Below are positions 1-4,000 of a DNA stretch of 5,779 nucleotides, one piece after another. The DNA is taken from contig JAOZRC010000377.1 of NCBI GenBank assembly GCA_029940345.1, positions 1-5,779 on the forward strand, read 5' to 3'. The stretch's first letter is position 1; each line of letters begins with the position of its first letter. A program made the translations under genes and the position numbers. This DNA is from Desulfobacterales bacterium. GTDB taxonomy: Bacteria > Desulfobacterota > Desulfobacteria > Desulfobacterales > JAUCGF01. A model generated the notes under the pieces. It made no database searches, was not told where the DNA came from, and saw only the letters and a list, made by a program, of their open reading frames with translations.

Positions 1-1
1 G

Positions 2-157
2 TCAAGAAAAAAATGGTCGTATAAAATCACCAATTATGGCCTTGCTAAGTATATACTCGATTTTGTCGAAAAAGTTAGTCCTTTTATGGCTATTGAGTGG
101 GCATTATTAAGCAAAAAAGTCACTTTTTGTCGCTCAAAATCTAATCTAACAAAGTAG
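2..157 (+). CDS. Unrecognised protein, C-terminal fragment (partial at left edge)
   Basis: The frame is open from the window edge for 51 codons and ends at TAG 155-157. The peptide ends in a mixed helical-looking stretch (YKITNYGLAKYILDFVEK, then PFMAIEWALL) followed by a basic tail. The YKITNYGLAKYI part loosely resembles the wing and following helix of winged-helix regulators, but this is only a resemblance and I do not assign a family. The region is much richer in A+T than the genes that follow, so a chance open frame is possible. The codons around 59-70 read DFVE. If real, the gene lies just upstream of dksA in the same direction, separated by about 118 bases that contain a promoter, so it is probably a separate transcription unit. 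Confidence 0.3.
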   Translation, partial: SRKKWSYKITNYGLAKYILDFVEKVSPFMAIEWALLSKKVTFCRSKSNLTK

Positions 158-275
158 TATTAATATCACCATACTTTTTGAAAAGGATAAAAAAAGCAAT
201 TCTTGAAAAAAGAACTTTACATTTTCTTTATTTTGTTTTATATTTTGAGGTTATTAAATAGAAATCAAAGGTGAA
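158..275 (+). other. AT-rich spacer upstream of dksA
   Basis: This spacer separates the edge open frame from dksA. It contains the dksA promoter, the AAAGGTGA ribosome site at 267-274, and A/T tracts. I see no terminator with a GC-rich stem, no RNA gene and no further coding potential. Confidence 0.5.
216..244 (+). promoter_or_regulatory. Sigma-70-type promoter for the dksA operon
   Basis: TTTACA at 216-221 (one mismatch to TTGACA) and TATATT at 239-244 (one mismatch to TATAAT) are separated by exactly 17 bases. Transcription would start near 250-252, leaving a leader of about 25 bases before the dksA start. The surrounding sequence is A/T-rich, as expected upstream of a strong promoter, but that also raises the chance of coincidental boxes. 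Confidence 0.5.
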
Positions 276-641
276 ATGATGAAAAAAGAAGATGTTGAAT
301 ATTTCAAAAAATTTTTATCTGATCGTTTGGATAATCTTTTACATCAGGCTGACGATACGGTGTCCGGCATGACAGCACCGAAAGGCAATTTCCCGGATCC
401 GACGGATCGCGCTTCACTCGAATCCGATCGTAATTTTATGCTGCGTATCAGGGACCGTGAGAGCAAACTGATAAAAAAAATAAAAAAAACGCTTATCCGT
501 ATTGAAACCGGATCATTCGGAATTTGTGAAAAATGCGGACAGGAAATTGATCTCAAACGCATTCAGGCCCGACCGGTCACCGCTCATTGCATCGACTGCA
601 AAACTGAAGAGGAGGCCTTTGAAAAAGCCCTTGGACTATAA
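276..641 (+). CDS. dksA: DksA/TraR-family RNA polymerase-binding transcription factor
   Basis: DksA binds in the secondary channel of RNA polymerase and, with ppGpp, adjusts transcription of rRNA and many other genes. The 121-residue product has the family layout: an N-terminal helix, a coiled coil whose tip carries FPDPTDRAS (the key aspartates are D41 and D44, matching the DxxDxA motif of E. coli DksA), the helix RDRESKLIKKIKKTL, and a C4 zinc finger CEKC...CIDC (C84, C87, C105, C108). All four zinc ligands are present, so this is a classical zinc-containing DksA. It is shorter than E. coli DksA (151 residues) at the N-terminus. Two adjacent ATGs occur at 276 and 279. The ribosome site AAAGGTGA (267-274) is only one base from the first, so 279 may be the real start. 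The 3' end overlaps the next gene, suggesting co-transcription and translational coupling. Confidence 0.93.
   Translation: MMKKEDVEYFKKFLSDRLDNLLHQADDTVSGMTAPKGNFPDPTDRASLESDRNFMLRIRDRESKLIKKIKKTLIRIETGSFGICEKCGQEIDLKRIQARPVTAHCIDCKTEEEAFEKALGL
606..615 (+). promoter_or_regulatory. Strong Shine-Dalgarno inside the end of dksA
   Basis: The purine run GAAGAGGAGG lies within the last codons of dksA. It is the only strong ribosome site near the start of the PHP domain, which has no usable ATG or GTG outside the body of dksA. It sits 3 bases (from AGGAGG) or 6 bases (from GAAGAGG) ahead of TTG 619, and 15 bases ahead of TTG 631. It therefore argues for a non-AUG start coupled to dksA translation. 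Confidence 0.55.
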
Positions 642-2268
642 TTATGATGCCGAGGCCAAGATAGACCTGCATATCCATTCTGACGCTTCGGATGGAACCT
701 TATCTCCTCCTGCGATCCTGGATATGGCCGTTGATTTAAAACTGGCAGCCATCTCAATTACCGATCATGATACTGTCAAGGGCGCTCTTAAAGCGCTGGA
801 TTACGGTATACCATCTCCCCTGAATTTTATAACCGGTGTTGAAATCAGTGCCAATCCACCGCCAGACTTCGCTTTCAAGGGCAGTTTGCATATATTGGGA
901 TATGGAATTGATGTTTCAAATCGGCAATTAAATACCGCACTGGATAAACTCCGAAAAGCAAGACAAAATCGGAACCCCCATATTATCAAAAAGTTGAGTG
1001 ACATGGGGTTTAATTTGTCCCTGGATGAAGTTGTCGCGATGGTTGAAGGCGATGACTCGAAAAACATGAATAATTTCGGACGGCCACACATCGCTCGCCT
1101 GATGGTAAAAAAGGGTATTTGCAAATCAATTGATGACGCCTTTGATCTCTATCTGGGTGCGGATAGACCGGCCTATGTGGAAAAATATCGGATTGAATGC
1201 GCTGAAGCAATTGAAGTTATCCGTAAAGCGGGGGGCGCGCCGGTTCTGGCGCATCCGGTTTTATATCAAACCGAAAGCACAACCGCAATTGAAAAATTGA
1301 TTATCACTTTAAAGATGATGGGATTATGCGGCCTTGAAGTTAACTATTCTGAACAAACGCCTGATCAGACCGCTTACTATACCGGCCTTGCCAGACGTTA
1401 TGATTTTTTAATGACCGGAGGCTCCGATTTCCATGGCACTTTAAAACCCGAAATTAAAATGGGATCAGGTAAAGGGGACCTGCACACCCCTTATCGTTTT
1501 TATGCTAAACTGGCGCATTTTATTAATCGTGAGGATAGAATGGAAAAATCTGAATCAGACGGGTCGGAGCAGACCGAAACAATAAAAAACCTATGCTATA
1601 CATTCAAAGATAAAGACCTGATTCGTGAGGCGCTACGCCATCGTTCTTATGTCAACGAGCAGAACCTCCCCGGTCTGCGCGATAATGAGCGTTTTGAATT
1701 TTTGGGAGATGCCGTTTTAAATTTGGTTACCGGGCATCTTCTCATGATACGCCATCCGGAATTAAAAGAGGGTGACTTATCTCGTATTCGCGCCAGCCTT
1801 GTGAATGAATCACAACTGGCGGCTATCGCTCGCAACCTTGACTTGGGTGCCTATATTCGACTTGGGCGCGGTGAATCAAAGACCAAGGGAAGGGAAAAGA
1901 ATTCCATCCTGGCCGATACATTTGAGGCGGTTATTGCGGCGGTTTATCTCGATGGCGGCCTTGATGCGGCCTCCCTGCTGATTGAGACGCATTTCACCAA
2001 GGTCATGGAAGCCAATGTGGCTCAGGAACACAATCCGGATTATAAAAGCAAACTGCAGGAAGTTACCCAAGGCGTCCATAAAGCGATGCCACGCTATTCG
2101 ATTGTGGACGAAAGCGGCCCGGATCATGATAAAACATTCACGGCCCGCTTGACCGTTCGCAACCTCAGCGCCCAAGGCACCGGTAAAAGTAAAAAACTGG
2201 CTGAACAAGATGCCGCCCGCAATGCATTCCAAATATTAAAACATGACCAACATGCCCCGGAGCAGTAA
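619..2268 (+). CDS. PHP-domain phosphoesterase/exoribonuclease fused in frame to ribonuclease III
   Basis: One uninterrupted frame encodes two full enzymes (549 residues from TTG 619; TTG 631 is an alternative, and the frame stays open back to TTG 502 inside dksA). Residues 15-300 form a PHP domain of the TrpH/YciV (RNase AM, nucleoside 3',5'-bisphosphate phosphatase) type. Metal-ligand motifs are IDLHIHSDASDG (H18, H20, D25), ITDHDT (D49-D51), GVEIS (E75), LHILGYG (H91), GRPHIAR (H157), LAHP (H212) and GSDFHG (D270, H272). After only about eight residues comes RNase III (308-549): the catalytic helix NERFEFLGDAVL, EGDLSRIRASLVNE, then ADTFEAVIAAVYLDGG, and a C-terminal dsRNA-binding domain with KSKKLAEQDAA. 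By family knowledge RNase III cuts structured rRNA and mRNA precursors, and RNase AM-type PHP proteins trim RNA 5' ends or hydrolyse pAp. A joint role in rRNA maturation is inference. The exact start, and whether the fusion is real or a missed stop, are uncertain. Confidence 0.8.
   Translation: MKKPLDYNYDAEAKIDLHIHSDASDGTLSPPAILDMAVDLKLAAISITDHDTVKGALKALDYGIPSPLNFITGVEISANPPPDFAFKGSLHILGYGIDVSNRQLNTALDKLRKARQNRNPHIIKKLSDMGFNLSLDEVVAMVEGDDSKNMNNFGRPHIARLMVKKGICKSIDDAFDLYLGADRPAYVEKYRIECAEAIEVIRKAGGAPVLAHPVLYQTESTTAIEKLIITLKMMGLCGLEVNYSEQTPDQTAYYTGLARRYDFLMTGGSDFHGTLKPEIKMGSGKGDLHTPYRFYAKLAHFINREDRMEKSESDGSEQTETIKNLCYTFKDKDLIREALRHRSYVNEQNLPGLRDNERFEFLGDAVLNLVTGHLLMIRHPELKEGDLSRIRASLVNESQLAAIARNLDLGAYIRLGRGESKTKGREKNSILADTFEAVIAAVYLDGGLDAASLLIETHFTKVMEANVAQEHNPDYKSKLQEVTQGVHKAMPRYSIVDESGPDHDKTFTARLTVRNLSAQGTGKSKKLAEQDAARNAFQILKHDQHAPEQ
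1530..1535 (+). promoter_or_regulatory. Internal Shine-Dalgarno at the PHP/RNase III boundary
   Basis: TGAGGA lies four bases before an in-frame ATG at 1540-1542, exactly where the RNase III part begins. It supports separate initiation of RNase III from within the fused frame. A TAG in another frame at 1536-1538 directly precedes this ATG, as would be expected if the two genes had once been separate, or if one base is missing upstream. Confidence 0.45.
1540..2268 (+). CDS. rnc: Ribonuclease III, possible stand-alone product from internal start
   Basis: Starting at ATG 1540, the product is 242 residues, close to the usual RNase III size (about 225-250), and it begins where family members normally begin. 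The nuclease domain carries NERFEFLGDAVL at 49-60 with E50, E53 and D57 (equivalent to E38, E41 and D45 of E. coli RNase III), and D126 and E129 in ADTFEAV (equivalent to D114 and E117). The dsRNA-binding domain spans about 166-233, with GPDHDKTF and KSKKLAEQDAA. All catalytic residues are intact, so this is an active double-strand-specific endonuclease in rRNA and mRNA processing. It is in the same frame as the PHP domain upstream, so this entry describes an alternative or additional translation product of the fused gene, not a separate stretch of DNA. Its 3' end overlaps the radical SAM gene by 26 bases. Confidence 0.75.
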   Translation: MEKSESDGSEQTETIKNLCYTFKDKDLIREALRHRSYVNEQNLPGLRDNERFEFLGDAVLNLVTGHLLMIRHPELKEGDLSRIRASLVNESQLAAIARNLDLGAYIRLGRGESKTKGREKNSILADTFEAVIAAVYLDGGLDAASLLIETHFTKVMEANVAQEHNPDYKSKLQEVTQGVHKAMPRYSIVDESGPDHDKTFTARLTVRNLSAQGTGKSKKLAEQDAARNAFQILKHDQHAPEQ

Positions 2269-3316
2269 AAGCGCTAACCGCCGGATTCTGATTGTTCCTA
2301 TATTTTTACCCCAACGGGGCTGCCCGCATCAATGTATTTTTTGTAACCAAATCACAATTACCGGTGTTTATCCGAAATTGCCGCTCAGAGAAGAGTTACG
2401 TTCCCAGGCCGAACAATTTTTAACATACCAGAAATGCAGGCCGAACCGCATCCAGATTGCGATATTTGGCGGCAATTTTTTAGGATTGCCTCATGATGAT
2501 ATTTTAACCTTGCTTACGGAAGCGACCCACCTATTAAAAGCGTGGCCGGACAGCGGCATCCGTTTTTCGACGCGTCCCGACACAATTACAACCGAACAGC
2601 TTGAATTTATTCGTGAATTTCCTGTCCAAACGGTGGAAATTGGCGCCCAGTCCATGAATGATTTTGTCTTGGCCCGATCAAAACGCGGGCACACCGCCAA
2701 GGACACTGCCAGGGCTGTGGCATTACTTAAACAGCATTCTTATGAAGTCGGTATTCAAATGATGACCGGCCTTCCTGCCGACACCCCCGCCGGTGCGCTT
2801 GAAACCGGACGCCGGATTGTTGCTCTTGCGCCCGCTTTTGTCCGTATTTACCCTGTCCTGGTTTTAAAAAACAGTCCTTTGGCCAAACAATTTCAAAACG
2901 GCCAGTACACGCCGCCATCGCTTGAAGAAAGCGTTACGCTGGTTAAACAGCTTTGGCAGCTTTTTAATCAAAACAAGATTACTGTTATTCGCATGGGCCT
3001 CCAAGTTTCCGCAACGCTTATCCGCAAGGGTGAAATTCTGGCAGGCCCTTTTCATCCAGCCTTCGGACACCTGGTGTATGAGGCCTTTTTTTTTGATAAG
3101 GCGGCGACAGTTATTAAAGCGGCATTCCCGGATCTGCAATCAATGGGAGATACAATCGCGTTAAGCGTTCATCCACGAGATGTTTCCAAATTGCGCGGTT
3201 TGAACAATCGCAATATCCGACGCTTCAAAAAAAGATTTAAAGTTACTCATGTAAAGGTGCTGCCTGATTCGGGCCTTTCCCAAAACAGTGTTGTATTGGG
3301 ATCGATAAAATCTTAG
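2243..3316 (+). CDS. Elp3-like radical SAM protein lacking the acetyltransferase domain
   Basis: The 357-residue protein has the radical SAM cluster motif GCPHQCIFCNQ (C27, C31, C34, binding a 4Fe-4S cluster that cleaves S-adenosylmethionine), followed by FGGNF (75-79), STRPDTI (109-115), VEIGAQSMND (131-140), RGH, GIQMMTGLP and VRIYPVLVLKNSPLA. These are the conserved blocks of the Elp3-type radical SAM core (COG1243). Full Elp3, the tRNA U34-modifying enzyme, is about 550 residues with a C-terminal GNAT domain that is absent here. Short Elp3-like proteins next to rnc are also known from Clostridia (rnc-elp3-like-smc order); their substrate is not established, and an RNA-modification role is inference. 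The ATG at 2243 overlaps the end of RNase III by 26 bases with no clear Shine-Dalgarno, pointing to translational coupling; ATG 2252 is an alternative. The C-terminus looks complete, but a broken hicB begins within about 20 bases downstream and no terminator is visible. Confidence 0.85.
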   Translation: MTNMPRSSKSANRRILIVPIFLPQRGCPHQCIFCNQITITGVYPKLPLREELRSQAEQFLTYQKCRPNRIQIAIFGGNFLGLPHDDILTLLTEATHLLKAWPDSGIRFSTRPDTITTEQLEFIREFPVQTVEIGAQSMNDFVLARSKRGHTAKDTARAVALLKQHSYEVGIQMMTGLPADTPAGALETGRRIVALAPAFVRIYPVLVLKNSPLAKQFQNGQYTPPSLEESVTLVKQLWQLFNQNKITVIRMGLQVSATLIRKGEILAGPFHPAFGHLVYEAFFFDKAATVIKAAFPDLQSMGDTIALSVHPRDVSKLRGLNNRNIRRFKKRFKVTHVKVLPDSGLSQNSVVLGSIKS

Positions 3317-3463
3317 GACATCCTTCTTTCCCAATATTTCAGTCAAACATTCATCAACCGTTTCTCCTTGGGTAATAGCCTCCGGTACATCACGAAAGCT
3401 AACAGTAAAACCTCCGTTCGCCACATCCGGTGTCAGGGTGACAGGATAGGTGAATCTGTTCAT
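3161..3463 (-). pseudogene. hicB: HicB-family antitoxin, 3'-truncated and running into antisense sequence
   Basis: The first 42 or so residues are a clear HicB N-terminal half: MNRFTYPVTLTPDVANGGF, then VSFRDVPEAITQGETVDECL, the partial RNase-H-like fold that binds and neutralises HicA. After about T41-E42 (near 3338) the similarity stops. The frame continues by chance through the junction and antisense to the last 156 bases of the radical SAM gene, giving a 100-residue open frame whose second half is unlike HicB. The remainder of the fold and the C-terminal DNA-binding domain (ribbon-helix-helix or helix-turn-helix in the family) are missing. The start is sound: AGAGG at 3470-3474 lies six bases ahead of the ATG, and hicB follows hicA by 12 bases, the normal order. 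A residual peptide could still be made, but autorepression should be lost. Confidence 0.75.
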
Positions 3464-3475
3464 GCCAAACCTCTG

Positions 3476-3721
3476 TTAAATATCTTCTTTCTTCAAGCCA
3501 AATTGTTTAAGCATAGGGATGAAGGTTCCGGTTTTCAACTCATCTTTCGGATTACGAACGACAGTATAGCGATGGCCCAAATATAATGTTCCGTGACTGC
3601 CTTTCCCTCTCTCGGCCATCCATTTGTAACCGTTTACAATAGCAATCAAGAAATTGTATGAACAAATTTACATAGCTTTCGGACCTTGTTCGACTAAAAA
3701 ACGGTTTAAGGCGTTATTCAT
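3476..3721 (-). pseudogene. hicA: HicA-family mRNA interferase toxin with an in-frame stop
   Basis: Reading the minus strand from ATG 3721 gives MNNALNRFLVEQGPKAM, then TAA (3668-3670), then an open frame to TAA 3476-3478, all in one frame (82 codons including the final stop). The second part contains GYKWMAERGKGSHGTLYLGH and PKDELKTGTF followed by MLKQFGL, which matches HicA. G-S-H (H43 of the whole frame) is the conserved catalytic histidine of this dsRBD-like ribonuclease, and LKQFGL is the C-terminal helix. It lies immediately upstream of the truncated hicB, as in HicAB operons. Two readings are possible: a longer toxin broken by a nonsense change at codon 18, or a 57-residue HicA from TTG 3649, close to the size of E. 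coli HicA (58 residues), with the upstream peptide unrelated. No Shine-Dalgarno supports TTG 3649. Because the antitoxin is broken, an inactive toxin is the more likely state. Confidence 0.65.
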
Positions 3722-3753
3722 ACGAGCATCAGCATTGCTTCATGCACTCGTTT

Positions 3754-3789
3754 TCGACAATTTTGTCGATAAAAAACACAGATTGTCGA
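3754..3789. promoter_or_regulatory. Palindrome plus third half-site, candidate hicAB operator
   Basis: TCGACAATTTTGTCGA (3754-3769) is a perfect inverted repeat of 7-base arms around TT. A third copy of TTGTCGA follows at 3783-3789 in direct orientation, 20 bases after the right arm. The site lies 33-48 bases upstream of the hicA ATG on the minus strand, where a HicB or HicAB complex would be expected to bind for autorepression. It is also upstream of the divergent efflux genes. No long stem and no T-run follow, so it is not a terminator. The binding protein is inference. Confidence 0.45.
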
Positions 3790-3853
3790 AAAACTAAATG
3801 AACAACAAGATATAACATATTAAATTTATAGTAAATTAACATTTTACCAAAAC

Positions 3854-3873
3854 GGCATGAAACTTGCTATACT
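3854..3873 (+). promoter_or_regulatory. Candidate promoter of the TolC operon: sigma-54-like element overlapping an extended -10
   Basis: CGGCATGAAACTTGCT (3853-3868) fits the sigma-54 pattern: GG at 3854-3855 and GC at 3866-3867 are 12 bases apart, close to consensus TGGCACG-N4-TTGC. The same bases also contain TGCTATACT (3865-3873), an extended -10 of the sigma-70 type with no convincing -35. Either would start transcription near 3878-3882, giving a leader of about 120 bases that includes the heptamer repeats. I cannot decide between them from sequence. Confidence 0.4.
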
Positions 3874-3894
3874 ACAATGTGTCATCCAGTTTTA

Positions 3895-3962
3895 TTCAAC
3901 GTTCGACATTATGCTTTTCATTCGATGTTGAATGTTGAACGTTCGATGTCAGATGTTCATCT
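3895..3962. repeat. Degenerate 7-nt tandem repeat array in the tolC leader
   Basis: Consecutive 7-base units run TTCAACG, TTCGACA, TTATGCT, then a 5-base slip, TTCGATG, TTGAATG, TTGAACG, TTCGATG, TCAGATG, TTCATCT. Each unit begins with T and most fit TT(C/G)(G/A)A(T/C)G. Two sections are partly complementary (TTCAACGTTCGACAT near 3895-3909 against 3932-3946), and GAACGTTC (3938-3945 region) is self-complementary, so the transcript could fold. The array lies between the candidate promoter and the tolC ribosome site. It explains an ATG at 3932 that would otherwise extend the tolC frame upstream. Confidence 0.55.
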
Positions 3963-3986
3963 TTTCATTTTTTCATTCGTATTGTG

Positions 3987-3993
3987 TAAAGGA
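3987..3993 (+). promoter_or_regulatory. Shine-Dalgarno fixing the tolC start
   Basis: TAAAGGA lies seven bases before ATG 4001. The in-frame ATG at 3932 has no ribosome site and would add 23 residues, including two cysteines, derived from the repeat array in front of a normal signal peptide. Start 4001 is therefore preferred. Confidence 0.7.
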
Positions 3994-4000
3994 ACCGATA

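Noticed and set aside
58..71. CGATTTTGTCGAAA occurs at 58-71 and again at 5242-5255, and TTTTGTCGA also at 3761-3769; considered as a dispersed repeat or attachment site flanking the region.
   Set aside because: At 5242 it is plainly coding (DFVE in the TolC-family protein), and at 58 it also reads DFVE in an open frame. The match is best explained by identical codons, not by a mobile element.
112..126. AAAAAGTCACTTTTT palindrome, considered as a terminator.
   Set aside because: The stem is almost all A-T with a one-base centre, so it cannot form a useful hairpin, and it lies inside the possible edge open frame.
502..618. Upstream extension of the PHP-RNase III frame to TTG 502.
   Set aside because: It would overlap the zinc-finger half of dksA by 140 bases, adds a stretch with no PHP similarity, and has no ribosome site. 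The frame is open there as an out-of-frame reading of dksA.
801..2232. Several minus-strand open frames of 60-120 codons (801-1124, 1010-1210, 1647-1835, 1876-2232).
   Set aside because: All are antisense to strongly recognised PHP and RNase III coding sequence, and their translations show no family motifs.
3317..3340. Possible terminator after the radical SAM gene.
   Set aside because: No GC-rich inverted repeat or T-run follows the stop codon; the sequence is the truncated end of hicB read in reverse.
3368..3586. A 72-codon plus-strand open frame.
   Set aside because: It is antisense to the hicB and hicA relics, whose minus-strand translations match known families.
3932..4000. Start of the TolC-family protein at ATG 3932.
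   Set aside because: The extra 23 residues are translated heptamer repeats with no Shine-Dalgarno. ATG 4001 has TAAAGGA at good spacing and begins a normal signal peptide.
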